Below the pieces are notes generated by a model. That model was given only the letters and a program-made list of their open reading frames with translations, was not told the origin of the DNA and ran no database searches. The translations under genes and the position numbers were made by a program. A DNA stretch of 64,000 nucleotides, from the NCBI RefSeq assembly GCF_920984675.1, contig NZ_CAKLBV010000017.1:1-64000 (forward strand), in the 5' to 3' direction. Source of the DNA: Methylobacterium sp. Leaf118 (GTDB lineage: Bacteria > Pseudomonadota > Alphaproteobacteria > Rhizobiales > Beijerinckiaceae). Positions 35,633 through 44,543 of the stretch are shown here, piece after piece. Position 1 is the first letter of the stretch. Each line of letters starts with the position of its first letter.

Positions 35633-35750
35633 AGCACCGACCCGAGAGGGGGCGGACGGCGCTCGGGACACGCCGATGCGTCCGGAAGACCCGCGCATCG
35701 GCAAGGGACAGAGCCGGCCTCCGGAGCACCCGGGGCCGCGCGGGAGGACG

Positions 35751-36029
35751 ATGATGACGGACATCCCCGAGGCCGAACGCGCCGCGCGCGCCCTCGCCGA
35801 GCGGGTCTACGCGGCCTACGCCCAGCGGACGCGCGGGCCGACCCCTCCGCAACTGGAGCAGTTCCTCCTGACCCGCCTCGTGGCAGCGATCCGCCCGACG
35901 ATGGGATCGGGCGAGGTGACGGGCGCCGTCAATCGCGCCCTCGAATCTTGGGAGCAGAGCCAGGGACAGGGCGGCGGACCGCGTTTCGCCCAGGTCGGCG
36001 AGGCCGAGGAGGCGCTGCGCCTCGCCTGA
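35751..36029 (+). CDS. Hypothetical small helical protein
   Basis: A 92-residue acidic, helical protein starting MMTDIPEAERAARALAERVY, with LEQFLLTRLVAAIRPTMG and a Gln/Gly-rich C terminus. GGGAGGACG lies directly before the two ATG codons at 35751, favouring this start over 35676. No signal peptide, no membrane segment and no recognised family. It ends 4 bp before a convergent gene. Confidence 0.6.
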   Translation: MMTDIPEAERAARALAERVYAAYAQRTRGPTPPQLEQFLLTRLVAAIRPTMGSGEVTGAVNRALESWEQSQGQGGGPRFAQVGEAEEALRLA

Positions 36030-36033
36030 TCGG

Positions 36034-36555
36034 TCAGCCGCGGTCGAGCCGCGCCGACAGGACCCGCACCGTCAGGCGCGGCGAGAACGGCAGGCCGGAC
36101 AGGACCGCTGCCCGGCGCACCACGTCGCCGGCTCGCGGCTGGGCCGCTCCCAGCACCCGCTCGCTCCGGGCGGCGAGCCGGGTCGGCAGGCGGGCATGGG
36201 GCCGGCGCATCCGGCCGAGTCCGACATCCGGCCGGGCGGTGCCGACGAAGCGGTCGAGGCTGCGGATCCAGCCCTCCGAGGGAATGTCGCCGGGCTCCAG
36301 GCAGAGCAGCCAGTCGCGCCGCGCGGCCCGGGCCCCCGCGCTCCACGGATTCGTGCCGGCCTGCCGCAGCACGAGGCGCGCCCCGCTGCCTTCGGCGATC
36401 GTCTCCAGGGCCTCGCTCGCCGCCCCCGCCACGATCACGGCATCGCCCATGAGCCCCGCCGCCACGCCTGCGACGAGCGCACTCAGCGTGTCGGCGAGGC
36501 CCTCGACCATCGCCGGATCGGCGGGCCGGGCCACGTGGATCAGGCCGGAAATCAT
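36034..36555 (-). CDS. Small glycosyltransferase-like protein
   Basis: A 173-residue protein with the look of a reduced GT-A (GT2-like) fold: a beta-strand start MISGLIHVARPAD, AVIVAGAASEALETIA, then ARRDWLLCLEPGDIPSEGWI, where EPGD resembles a DxD-position loop. C-terminal half is Arg-rich (RMRRPHARLPTRLAARSERVLG). A longer frame to 36663 exists but the Met at 36555 fits the fold start. Divergent from the radical SAM gene. Catalytic activity uncertain. Confidence 0.5.
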   Translation of the reverse strand: MISGLIHVARPADPAMVEGLADTLSALVAGVAAGLMGDAVIVAGAASEALETIAEGSGARLVLRQAGTNPWSAGARAARRDWLLCLEPGDIPSEGWIRSLDRFVGTARPDVGLGRMRRPHARLPTRLAARSERVLGAAQPRAGDVVRRAAVLSGLPFSPRLTVRVLSARLDRG

Positions 36556-36720
36556 GATCGGGGGTCGGTCCTGCTCACGCACAAAGGGTTTTGCGGGGTC
36601 TAGGCCATGTCGCGCCGGCAGGCGACGGGCTTGAAAACCCGAGGCTGCGCGAATCTTGGGCATGTACGAAGTTTTTGTTCATGATATGTTCCTTTCGCAG
36701 CAAGGCGAGGGGCCGTCTGG

Positions 36721-37836
36721 ATGAGGGGCATGCCGGGAACGACCGGACCGGGGGCGGGACTCGCCGGAAGCGGCGTCGCCGCAGACAGGCGGCGTGGGCG
36801 CGGCGCGACGGCCAACCCGGACGGGCGCTTCGAGGCCACCCGCCGCGAGGCCTTCGACGACGGCTGGACACCGGACGCCCCGGCGCCCCTGCGCAACCAG
36901 GTGTCCCTCGAGCGCGCCCGCACCATCATCACCCGCAACGCCTCGCCCGACATCTCCTTCGACCGCTCGATCAATCCCTATCGCGGCTGCGAGCACGGCT
37001 GCATCTACTGCTTCGCGCGGCCCAATCACGCCTATGCCGGCCTCTCGCCGGGGCTCGATTTCGAGACGAAGCTGTTCGCCAAGCCCGACGCGGCCGCGCT
37101 GCTCGAGCACGAACTGGCGGCGCCCGGCTACCGGCCGCGCACCATCGCGCTCGGCACCGCGACCGATCCCTACCAGCCGATCGAGCGGGAGCACCGGATC
37201 ACCCGGGCGGTGCTGGCGGTGCTCGCCCGCCTCCGCCATCCGGTCGGCATCGTCACGAAATCGAACCTGATCCTGCGCGACCGCGACCTCCTGGGCGAGA
37301 TGGCCACGCACGACCTCGTCAAGGTGGCGATCTCGGTCACCACCCTCGATCCGGTCCTCGCCCGCCGGATGGAGCCGCGCGCCCCCCACCCGGCCAAGCG
37401 CCTGGAGGCGATCCGTACCCTGAGCGCAGCGGGCGTGCCGGTCATGGCGATCGTGGCGCCGATCATCCCCTCTCTCAACGACCACGAGATCGAGGCGATC
37501 CTCGAGGCGGTGCGGGCGGCCGGCGCCCGGGAGGCCAGCTACGTGCTGCTGCGCCTGCCGCACGAACTCGACGATCTCGTCGGCGACTGGCTGTCGGAGC
37601 ATTATCCCGGGCGGCGGGCGCACATCTTCTCGCTGCTGAGCGGGGCCCGCGGCGGCAAGGCCTATGATTCCGCCTTCGGCACCCGCATGATCGGCCGCGG
37701 CCCCTATGCCGACCTGATCCGAAGCCGCTTCGCGCTCGCCAAGCGGCGGCTCGGTTTCCCGGAGGAGCCGCTGCGCCAGAGGACGGACCTGTTCCGTCCG
37801 CCGCCCCGGGCCGGGGAGCAATTGGCTTTGTTTTGA
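36721..37836 (+). CDS. PA0069/SPL-like radical SAM protein
   Basis: A 371-residue radical SAM enzyme of the PA0069 family, related to spore photoproduct lyase. The [4Fe-4S] motif CxxxCxxC is seen in YRGCEHGCIYCFARPNH. SAM-binding strands include TIALGTATDPYQPIE and VGIVTKSNLILRD. A Gly/Arg-rich N terminus (about 1-40) precedes DISFDRSINPYRG. Family members are widespread in proteobacteria with no proven reaction; a DNA or nucleotide repair role is only inferred from similarity to SplB. Confidence 0.88.
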   Translation: MRGMPGTTGPGAGLAGSGVAADRRRGRGATANPDGRFEATRREAFDDGWTPDAPAPLRNQVSLERARTIITRNASPDISFDRSINPYRGCEHGCIYCFARPNHAYAGLSPGLDFETKLFAKPDAAALLEHELAAPGYRPRTIALGTATDPYQPIEREHRITRAVLAVLARLRHPVGIVTKSNLILRDRDLLGEMATHDLVKVAISVTTLDPVLARRMEPRAPHPAKRLEAIRTLSAAGVPVMAIVAPIIPSLNDHEIEAILEAVRAAGAREASYVLLRLPHELDDLVGDWLSEHYPGRRAHIFSLLSGARGGKAYDSAFGTRMIGRGPYADLIRSRFALAKRRLGFPEEPLRQRTDLFRPPPRAGEQLALF

Positions 37837-37849
37837 GCGGGACTGCCGC

Positions 37850-38449
37850 TCACCCGGGAAACCGCCCCGTAAAACTCACCCGATGGTGTGGGCTGCGCCC
37901 CTGGGCCGAGAGACCGGCGAGGTGCGCCGCGGTGCCGTAGCCGGCGTTGCGCTCCCAGGCATAGGCCGGGTGGCGGATCGCCAGCCGCCGCATCAGGTCG
38001 TCGCGAAAAGTCTTGGCGACGATCGAGGCGGCGGCGATCTGTGGCACGAGCCGGTCGCCGCCGATCACCGGGCGGCAGGGCTGGGCGAGCCCGGGGATCG
38101 CGTCGCGCCCATCCACCAGCACCGGTCCGGGAAGGCCCAGGCGCAGCACCGCCCGGCGCATGGCGTCGAGGGTGGCGGCGCGCACGTTGACCCGGTCGAC
38201 GAGCGCCCGGGAGCCCGCCGCCAGGGCGACCCGGGCATGGGTCCGGATCTGCGGGGTCAGCGCCGCGCGGGCGGCGCGGTCGAGCCGCTTGCTGTCGTCG
38301 AGGCGGGCGAGGAGTTCGGCCGGGAAGGCGAGGGGGTCGAACCACACGGCGGCGACCATCACCGGCCCGCACAGGGCGCCGCGCCCCACCTCGTCGCAGC
38401 CGATCACGGCCGGGTAGGTCGCAGCGAGCGCGGGATCGAACGGACGCAT
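37850..38449 (-). CDS. rnhB: Ribonuclease HII
   Basis: A 199-residue RNase HII that cuts RNA in RNA-DNA hybrids and single ribonucleotides in DNA. The catalytic acidic motif is GCDEVGRGALCGPV near residue 17, with LDDSKRL, VDGRDAIPGL (third Asp) and the IVAKTFRDDLMRRLA helix. The start at 38449 (MRPFDPA) gives a normal length; 38491 would add 14 residues. Lies 13 bp from the convergent radical SAM gene. Confidence 0.9.
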   Translation of the reverse strand: MRPFDPALAATYPAVIGCDEVGRGALCGPVMVAAVWFDPLAFPAELLARLDDSKRLDRAARAALTPQIRTHARVALAAGSRALVDRVNVRAATLDAMRRAVLRLGLPGPVLVDGRDAIPGLAQPCRPVIGGDRLVPQIAAASIVAKTFRDDLMRRLAIRHPAYAWERNAGYGTAAHLAGLSAQGRSPHHRVSFTGRFPG

Positions 38450-38532
38450 CGGGATCGGGCCGGACTGGGAGTCGGGGGCGGACCCTCGCATCCCGGCCGC
38501 CCGCGGTCATCCCAGGGGCGGTGAAAAAGCGC

Positions 38533-39597
38533 TCAGCCCGGCCCGGCGAGGGCCGCCGCGTCGAGGTCGTCCGGCGCCCGCGTGAGCGGGCCGACGGCAT
38601 GCGCCAGCGCGATGTTCTCGTAGAACTGGCGCGCGCTCTCCGCCCAGGTGTAGCGCAGGGCCTCCGCCCGGCAGCGCGCCCGCGGCACGGCGAGCGCGGC
38701 CAGCGCCGCCGCGCGCAGGTCCGGATCGAGGGCGCCCGCGCCGGTGCCGCCGATCACGTCGAGGGGGCCGGTGACCGGGTAGGCCGCCACCGGCAGGCCC
38801 GAGGCGAGCGCCTCGAGGAGCACGATGCCGAAGGTGTCGGTCAGGCTGGGGAACACGAAGGCGTCGGCGCTGGCATAGACCTGGGCCAGCGCCTCGCCGG
38901 TGAGGGCGCCGAGGAAATGCGCGTCCGGCGCCAGGGCCTGGAGGCGGGCGCGGTCCGGCCCGTCGCCGACGACGACCTTCGAGCCCGGCAGGTCGAGGCC
39001 GAGGAAGGCCGAGAGGTTCTTCTCCACGGCGAGCCGCCCGACCGAGAGGAAGATCGGCCGGGGCAGGCCCGGCAGCGCGTCCCCGTCGCGGGGGCGGAAC
39101 AGCGCGGTGTCGACCCCGCGGGTCCAGCGCATCAGCCCGGTGAAGCCCCGCCCGGCCAGCTCGCGCTCGAGGGAGGGCGTGCTGACCATGGTGCCGCTGC
39201 CCGCCGCGTGGAAGCGGCGCAGCCACGCGTAGCTCCAGGCCTGCGGCACGGGCGCCCGGGCAGCGAGGTACTCGGGGAAGCGGGTGTGGTAGCTCGTGGT
39301 GAAGGCCTGCCCCCGCCGCAGGCAGGCGGCGCGCACCGCGTGGCCGATCGGGCCCTCGGTGGCGATGTGGACATGGCTGGGGGCGAGCCGGTCCCAGCGG
39401 GCCAGCACGCCCCGCCGGGTCACGAGGGAGAGCCGGATCTCGGGATAGCCCGGCATCGGCAGGGCCGGGAAATCGGCGGGCGTGAGCAGCACCGGCCTGA
39501 TTCCGAGCCGTGTCCCGGCCTCGGCCATGCGCTCGATCGAGCGGACGACGCCGTTGACCTGGGGGTGCCACGCGTCGGTGGCGATGAGCAGCCTCAC
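38533..39597 (-). CDS. GT4-family glycosyltransferase (glycolipid mannosyl/glucosyl type)
   Basis: A 354-residue GT-B enzyme resembling the PimB/SqdX/MgtA group, which glycosylate lipids. Seen: LLIATDAWHPQVNGVVRSIE, HIATEGPIGHAVRAAC, TTSYHTRFPEYLAAR, WTRGVDTALFRPR, LSVGRLAVEKNLSAFL and FPSLTDTFGIVLLEALASGLPV. A GTG start at 39597 is used. It follows the LpxH-like phosphoesterase by 20 bp, a pairing common in related alphaproteobacteria, so the two probably act in one envelope glycolipid pathway. Donor and acceptor unknown. Confidence 0.85.
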   Translation of the reverse strand: MRLLIATDAWHPQVNGVVRSIERMAEAGTRLGIRPVLLTPADFPALPMPGYPEIRLSLVTRRGVLARWDRLAPSHVHIATEGPIGHAVRAACLRRGQAFTTSYHTRFPEYLAARAPVPQAWSYAWLRRFHAAGSGTMVSTPSLERELAGRGFTGLMRWTRGVDTALFRPRDGDALPGLPRPIFLSVGRLAVEKNLSAFLGLDLPGSKVVVGDGPDRARLQALAPDAHFLGALTGEALAQVYASADAFVFPSLTDTFGIVLLEALASGLPVAAYPVTGPLDVIGGTGAGALDPDLRAAALAALAVPRARCRAEALRYTWAESARQFYENIALAHAVGPLTRAPDDLDAAALAGPG

Positions 39598-39617
39598 GGG
39601 ATGGCCTTCGGCACGGG

Positions 39618-40433
39618 TCAGGCGACGGCGCGCGAGATGTCGGCGGGCTCGAAGGCCTCCGCCGCCCGGCGCTCCCGCAGCAGGGTCGGATAGTGCAGGA
39701 CCTCCATCCGGCCGTCGTAATGCTCGACGATGCCGGTGCAGGATTCCACCCAGTCGCCGGTGTTGAGGTAGGTCAGGCCGTCGATCTGGCGGTTCGCGGC
39801 ATGGTGGATGTGGCCGCAGATCACCCCGTCCGCCCCCTGGCGCTTCGCTTCCGCGGCGAGGAAGGTCTCGAACTGCCCGATGAAGTTGACCGCGTTCTTC
39901 ACCTTCAGCTTGGCCCAGGCCGAGAGCGACCAGTAGGGCATCCCGAGGCGGCGGCGCACCCGGTTGACGACGGTGTTGACGGAGAGCGCCGCGGTGTAGG
40001 CCCCGTCGCCCAGATGCGCGAGCCATTTCGAGTGGCGCACCACCATGTCGAACTGGTCGCCGTGGATGACGAGGTAGCGCCGGCCGTCCGCCGCCTCGTG
40101 GATCCGGCTCTCGGCGATCTCGACGCCGCCGAAGGTCATGCCGTTATAGTCGCGCAGGAACTCGTCGTGGTTGCCCGGCACGTAGACGACGTGGGCGCCT
40201 TTGCGCACCTTGCGCAGCATCTTCTGCACCACGTCGTTGTGAGCCTGCGGCCAGTACCAGCCGGACCGCAACTGCCAGCCATCGACGATGTCGCCGACGA
40301 GGTAGATCGTGTCGGCATCGACCTCGCGCAGGAAGTCGAGCAGCAGCGCCGCTTGGCTGCCCCTGGTGCCGAGATGCAGGTCGGACAAGAACAGCGTCCG
40401 CACACGGATGGTCGATTCCGGATCCTGGGACAC
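39618..40433 (-). CDS. UDP-2,3-diacylglucosamine diphosphatase-like metallophosphoesterase
   Basis: A 271-residue calcineurin-fold phosphoesterase. Metal-binding motifs in order: FLSDLHLGTRGSQ (D-x-H), YLVGDIVDGWQL (GD), YVPGNHDEFLRD (GNHD), VIHGDQFDM (GD/H) and VICGHIHHA (GHxH). The arrangement is that of LpxH/LpxH-like enzymes, which release lipid X in lipid A synthesis. Length is near the family norm. A separate essential LpxI or LpxH elsewhere is possible; here the link with a glycosyltransferase suggests a glycolipid role. Confidence 0.83.
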   Translation of the reverse strand: MSQDPESTIRVRTLFLSDLHLGTRGSQAALLLDFLREVDADTIYLVGDIVDGWQLRSGWYWPQAHNDVVQKMLRKVRKGAHVVYVPGNHDEFLRDYNGMTFGGVEIAESRIHEAADGRRYLVIHGDQFDMVVRHSKWLAHLGDGAYTAALSVNTVVNRVRRRLGMPYWSLSAWAKLKVKNAVNFIGQFETFLAAEAKRQGADGVICGHIHHAANRQIDGLTYLNTGDWVESCTGIVEHYDGRMEVLHYPTLLRERRAAEAFEPADISRAVA

Positions 40434-41102
40434 TTTGCGCCTCCGGTCCTCGCAACGGGCCGAGCCAAACCGGATTCCGATCTCAGTTTGATGACGGGCC
40501 CGGGCTCGTGTCCGGCGCGAGCGGGATTTGCGAAGACGAGAGACCGAGAGGTCCCTCCCGCGCGTGAACAGCCTCCCGCGCGTGAACAGAACGGGCCCTG
40601 CGGCGAGCCGGCTCGTCGCGCACGCCTTGCCTGCGGGGCGCGCATACGAAAATCTTTTTGTTTTTCAGTTCAGTTTTTTCGGTTTTGCATCCAGCGCCGG
40701 GGAGCGCATAACGGCCGCCAAGGTCATCTGCCGCGCGTGGCCCTCGGGGCTTGCGCGGAGCGTCCGCAGAGACGCAGGATGGACGGAACGGGATGGGGAC
40801 GCCGACGACAATCAGCGGGAGCGCGCTTGAATGCGCTGCGAGGCTGACGCATCGAGGGCTCGGTTCATTGGAGGCGACCGGCGTGACTGCACGCGCCGCG
40901 ACGCGGGCGGCCTGACAGCCGCTTCGCCGCTCCGGACCGATCGACGATCCGACATCGCAGGGGGCACGGCCCCGGCCGGCGGACGCTTCGCGCGCCGGCC
41001 GACATGACGACGTTTCGCGGCGGGCGCTTGCCCGTCTTTGACAGAACAGGCGGGCGCGCGGCCGAAGGCCGGCCCCGCACCATGTGAGCGGAGGAGACAT
41101 TC
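40434..41102. promoter_or_regulatory. Divergent control region upstream of sgaA
   Basis: 669 bases without a gene, upstream of the serine-cycle run. It holds a perfect 18-bp tandem repeat (40554-40589) and an AT-rich island (about 40643-40690) full of T runs. In Methylobacterium the serine-cycle genes are controlled by the LysR-type regulator QscR, which binds upstream of sga; no QscR gene is in this window and the exact site cannot be assigned by eye. A GAGCGGAGGAGACATTC ribosome site precedes sgaA. Confidence 0.55.
40554..40589. repeat. Perfect 18-bp tandem direct repeat
   Basis: CCTCCCGCGCGTGAACAG at 40554-40571 is repeated exactly at 40572-40589. It lies 120 bases from the LpxH-like start and about 510 bases from sgaA, in the divergent control region. 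Confidence 0.9.
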
Positions 41103-42311
41103 ATGGCGGCAACGAGACGTCCGGGACGCAACCACCTGTTCGTTCCCGGCCCGACCAACATCCCGGACCGGGTTCAGCGGGCGATGGTCGTGCCGTCCGA
41201 GGATCACCGCTCGGTCGACTTCCCGAAGCTGACGAAGCCGCTGTTCGAGGACACCAAGAAGGTGTTCGGCTCGACCGACGGCACCATCATCCTGTTCCCG
41301 GCTTCCGGCACCGGTATCTGGGAATCGGCGCTGACGAATACGCTGGCGCGCACCAACAAGGTGCTGACCTCGCGCTTCGGCCAGTTCAGCCATCTCTGGA
41401 TCGACATGGCCCAGCGCATCGGCCTCGACGTCATCGTCCAGGAAGAGGAGTGGGGCACCGGCGCCGATCCGGACAAGATCGAGCAGGCCCTGCGCGAGGA
41501 CAAGAATCACGAGATCAAGGCCGTGATGGTGGTCCATAACGAGACCGCCACGGGCGTCACCTCCAACATCGGCGCGGTGCGCAAGGCGATCGACGCCGCC
41601 GGTCACCCGGCCCTGCTGTTCGTCGACGGCGTCTCCTCGATCGCCTCGCTGCCGTTCAAGATGGACGAGTGGAAGGTCGACTGCGCCATCGCCGGTTCCC
41701 AGAAGGGCCTGATGCTGCCCGCCGGTCTCGGCGTGATCTGCATCAGCCCGAAGGCGCTCAAGGCCTCCGAGGCCCTGCGCGGCAACAACGACCGTCTCGC
41801 CCATGTCTACTTCGACTGGCAAGACATGCTGAAGCAGAACCCGGCCGGCTACTTCCCCTACACCCCGTCGGTCCCGCTGCTCTACGGCCTGCGCGAGGCC
41901 CTGGCCTGCCTGTTCGAGGAAGGGCTGGAGAACGTCTATCACCGCCACCACGTGCTCGGCGAGGCGACCCGCCAGGCCGTCGCGGCCTGGGGTCTCAAGA
42001 CCTGCGCCAAGGACCCGAAGTGGAACTCGGACACCGTCACCGCCATCCTGGTGCCGGAGGGCGTCGACGGCGCCAAGATCATCAAGCACGCCTATGAGCG
42101 CTACAACCTCGCCCTCGGCGCCGGCCTCTCGCAGGTCGCCGGCAAGGTGTTCCGCATCGGCCATGTCGGCGATCTCAACGAGCTGTCCCTGCTCGGCGCG
42201 ATCGCGGGCGCGGAGATGTCGCTCCTCGACAACGGCGTGACGGTGACCCCGGGCTCCGGCGTGGCCGCAGCCTCCAGCTACCTGCGCGAGAACCCGCTCG
42301 CCAAGGCCTGA
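41103..42311 (+). CDS. sgaA: Serine-glyoxylate aminotransferase
   Basis: Converts serine and glyoxylate to hydroxypyruvate and glycine, a committed step of the serine cycle, in the cytoplasm. The 402-residue fold type I PLP enzyme has the family start RNHLFVPGPTNIPDRVQ, FPASGTGIWESALTNT, the Asp in LLFVDGVSSI and the Schiff-base Lys201 in AIAGSQKGLMLPAG. Length matches the Methylobacterium enzyme. First gene of the serine-cycle run; two stem-loops separate it from hprA. Confidence 0.97.
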   Translation: MAATRRPGRNHLFVPGPTNIPDRVQRAMVVPSEDHRSVDFPKLTKPLFEDTKKVFGSTDGTIILFPASGTGIWESALTNTLARTNKVLTSRFGQFSHLWIDMAQRIGLDVIVQEEEWGTGADPDKIEQALREDKNHEIKAVMVVHNETATGVTSNIGAVRKAIDAAGHPALLFVDGVSSIASLPFKMDEWKVDCAIAGSQKGLMLPAGLGVICISPKALKASEALRGNNDRLAHVYFDWQDMLKQNPAGYFPYTPSVPLLYGLREALACLFEEGLENVYHRHHVLGEATRQAVAAWGLKTCAKDPKWNSDTVTAILVPEGVDGAKIIKHAYERYNLALGAGLSQVAGKVFRIGHVGDLNELSLLGAIAGAEMSLLDNGVTVTPGSGVAAASSYLRENPLAKA

Positions 42312-42347
42312 ACGCAAGGCCTAAGCGTCGAAGCGTGAATAATCGAG

Positions 42348-42372
42348 GCGGCGCCGGTTCCAACGGCGCCGC
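42348..42372 (+). terminator. Stem-loop after sgaA
   Basis: GCGGCGCCG (42348-42356), seven-base loop, CGGCGCCGC (42364-42372), 36 bases after the sgaA stop. No long U tract; it may trim or stabilise the sgaA message within the run. Confidence 0.55.
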
Positions 42373-42479
42373 TTCGCCTAAGTAAGAGGGCCTCGCACGA
42401 CGCCCGACGGTGCCCACAGGGCGACACCGGCGGAGTGCGGGAGACAGAACAGGCCTGGGTTGAGGAAACCGCGGGTGTC

Positions 42480-42539
42480 CCTCACGAAACGCCCGCGCCG
42501 CCGGCGCGGGAACGGGCCGCGACCGGGCGTTTCGTGAGG
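42480..42539. promoter_or_regulatory. 16-bp inverted repeat in the hprA leader
   Basis: CCTCACGAAACGCCCG (42480-42495) and its exact complement CGGGCGTTTCGTGAGG (42524-42539) are separated by 28 bases. The repeat ends 51 bases before the hprA start. Such a perfect pair can form a stable leader hairpin or a double operator. Its regulator, if any, is unknown. Confidence 0.7.
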
Positions 42540-42590
42540 CACTCTCAGAGCCGGCGGACGCCGACGCCGGATGACCGGAAGGGGTCCAGA

Positions 42591-43535
42591 ATGACGAAAA
42601 AAGTCGTGTTCCTTGACCGCGAGTCGCTCGATGCGAAGGTTCGCGCGTTCAACTTCCCGCACGAATACAAGGAATACGACTCGACCTGGACGCCCGAGGA
42701 GGTCGTCGAGCGGCTCCAGGGCGCCGAGATCGCCGTCATCAACAAGGTGCCGATGCGCGCCGACACGCTCAAGCAGCTTCCGGATCTGAAGCTGATCGCG
42801 GTCGCCGCCACCGGAACGGACGTGGTCGACAAGGCCGCCGCCAAGGCGCAGGGCATCACGACCGTGAACATCCGCGGCTATGCCTTCAACACCGTGCCCG
42901 AGCACGTGATCGGCCTGATGTTCGCGCTGCGCCGCGCCATCGTTCCCTATGCCAATTCGGTGCGGCGGGGCGATTGGAACAAGTCGACCCAGTTCTGCTA
43001 CTTCGATTATCCGATCTACGACATCGCCGGCTCGACGCTGGGCATCATCGGTTACGGCGCCCTCGGCAAGTCGATCGGCAAGCGCGCCGAGGCGCTCGGC
43101 ATGAAGGTGCTGGCCTATGACGTGTTCCCGCAGGACGGGCTCGTCGATCTCGAGACGATCCTGACCCAGTCGGACGTCATCACGCTGCACGTGCCGCTCA
43201 CCCCCGACACCAAGAACATGATCGGGGCCGAGCAGCTGAAGACGATGAAGAACTCGGCGATCCTCATCAACACGGCCCGGGGCGGGCTCGTGGACGAGGC
43301 GGCGCTCCTCCAGGCCCTGAAGGACGGCACCATCGGCGGCGCCGGCTTCGACGTGGTGGCCCAGGAGCCCCCGAAGGACGGCAACATCCTCTGCGAGGCC
43401 GACCTGCCGAACCTGATCGTGACCCCGCACGTGGCCTGGGCCAGCAAGGAGGCGATGCAGATCCTCGCCGACCAGCTCGTCGACAACATCGAGGCCTACG
43501 TCGCGGGCAAGCCGCAGAACGTCGTCGAGGCGTGA
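42591..43535 (+). CDS. hprA: NAD(P)H-dependent hydroxypyruvate reductase
   Basis: Reduces hydroxypyruvate to D-glycerate in the serine cycle. The 314-residue 2-hydroxyacid dehydrogenase has the Rossmann motif LGIIGYGALGKSIGKRAEAL, the catalytic Arg in NTARGGLVDE, Glu in VVAQEPPKDGN and the His of TPHVAWASKE. Length equals the known Methylobacterium enzyme. The ATG follows GGAAGGGGTCCAGA. It lies between sgaA and mtdA in the conserved order. Confidence 0.97.
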   Translation: MTKKVVFLDRESLDAKVRAFNFPHEYKEYDSTWTPEEVVERLQGAEIAVINKVPMRADTLKQLPDLKLIAVAATGTDVVDKAAAKAQGITTVNIRGYAFNTVPEHVIGLMFALRRAIVPYANSVRRGDWNKSTQFCYFDYPIYDIAGSTLGIIGYGALGKSIGKRAEALGMKVLAYDVFPQDGLVDLETILTQSDVITLHVPLTPDTKNMIGAEQLKTMKNSAILINTARGGLVDEAALLQALKDGTIGGAGFDVVAQEPPKDGNILCEADLPNLIVTPHVAWASKEAMQILADQLVDNIEAYVAGKPQNVVEA

Positions 43536-43541
43536 TCCCGT

Positions 43542-43562
43542 GCGGCCCGGGTCACGGGCCGC
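43542..43562 (+). terminator. Hairpin between hprA and mtdA
   Basis: GCGGCCCG (43542-43549), loop GGTCA, CGGGCCGC (43555-43562), only six bases after the hprA stop. A partial terminator or mRNA 3' stabiliser. Confidence 0.5.
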
Positions 43563-43676
43563 CGCACCAAAGAGACCCAGGGGCGAGGACGGGCGGCGCC
43601 GGACGGGCGTCGGACGATCCTCCATGGAAACGCGCCGCGTGATGCCCGCGCGGCCCTTCAACCGGCCAGAGGAATC

Positions 43677-44543
43677 ATGTCCAAGAAGCTGCTCTTCCAG
43701 TTCGACACCGACCCCACGCCGAGCGTGTTCGACGTCGTCGTCGGCTATGACGGCGGTGCCGACCACATCACCGGCTACGGCAACGTCACGCCCGAGAACG
43801 TCGGCGCCTACGTCGACGGCACGATCTACACCCGCGGCGGCAAGGAGAAGCAGTCGACGGCGATCTTCGTCGGCGGCGGCGACATGGCGGCCGGCGAGCG
43901 CGTGTTCCAGGCGGTGAAGAAGCGCTTCTTCGGCCCGTTCCGCGTCTCCTGCATGCTGGATTCGAACGGCTCCAACACCACCGCCGCGGCCGGCGTGGCG
44001 CTCGTCGTCAAGGCGGCGGGCGGCTCGGTGAAGGGCAAGAAGGCCGTGGTGCTCGCGGGCACCGGCCCGGTCGGAATGCGCTCCGCGGCGTTGCTCGCCG
44101 GCGAAGGCGCCGAGGTCGTGCTGTGCGGGCGCAAGCTCGACAAGGCGCAGGCCGCGGCCGACTCGGTGAACAAGCGCTTCAAGGTGAACGTCACCGCCGC
44201 CGAGACCCCCGACGACGCCTCGCGCATCGCGGTCGTGAAGGGCGCCCATCTGGTCTTCACCGCCGGTGCGATCGGCCTCGAATTGCTGCCGCAGGCCGCG
44301 TGGCAGAACGAGGCCTCGATCGAGATCGTGGCCGATTACAACGCCCAGCCGCCGCTCGGCATCGGCGGAATCGAGGCGACCGACAAGGGCAAGGAATACG
44401 GCGGCAAGCGGGCTTTCGGCGCGCTCGGCATCGGCGGCCTGAAGCTCAAGCTGCACCGCGCCTGCATCGCCAAGCTGTTCGAGTCGAGCGAAGGCGTGTT
44501 CGACGCCGAGGAGATCTACAAGCTGGCCAAGGAGATGGCGTGA
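43677..44543 (+). CDS. mtdA: NADP-dependent methylene-H4F/methylene-H4MPT dehydrogenase
   Basis: Interconverts methylene- and methenyl-tetrahydrofolate with NADP(H), linking formate assimilation to the serine cycle; the enzyme also accepts the methanopterin form. The 288-residue protein starts MSKKLLFQFDTDPTPSVFD as in Methylobacterium MtdA, with DGGADHITGYGNV and the nucleotide-binding AVVLAGTGPVGMRSAALLAG. An AGAGGAATC ribosome site lies before the ATG. Its stop overlaps the fchA start by one base. Confidence 0.97.
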   Translation: MSKKLLFQFDTDPTPSVFDVVVGYDGGADHITGYGNVTPENVGAYVDGTIYTRGGKEKQSTAIFVGGGDMAAGERVFQAVKKRFFGPFRVSCMLDSNGSNTTAAAGVALVVKAAGGSVKGKKAVVLAGTGPVGMRSAALLAGEGAEVVLCGRKLDKAQAAADSVNKRFKVNVTAAETPDDASRIAVVKGAHLVFTAGAIGLELLPQAAWQNEASIEIVADYNAQPPLGIGGIEATDKGKEYGGKRAFGALGIGGLKLKLHRACIAKLFESSEGVFDAEEIYKLAKEMA

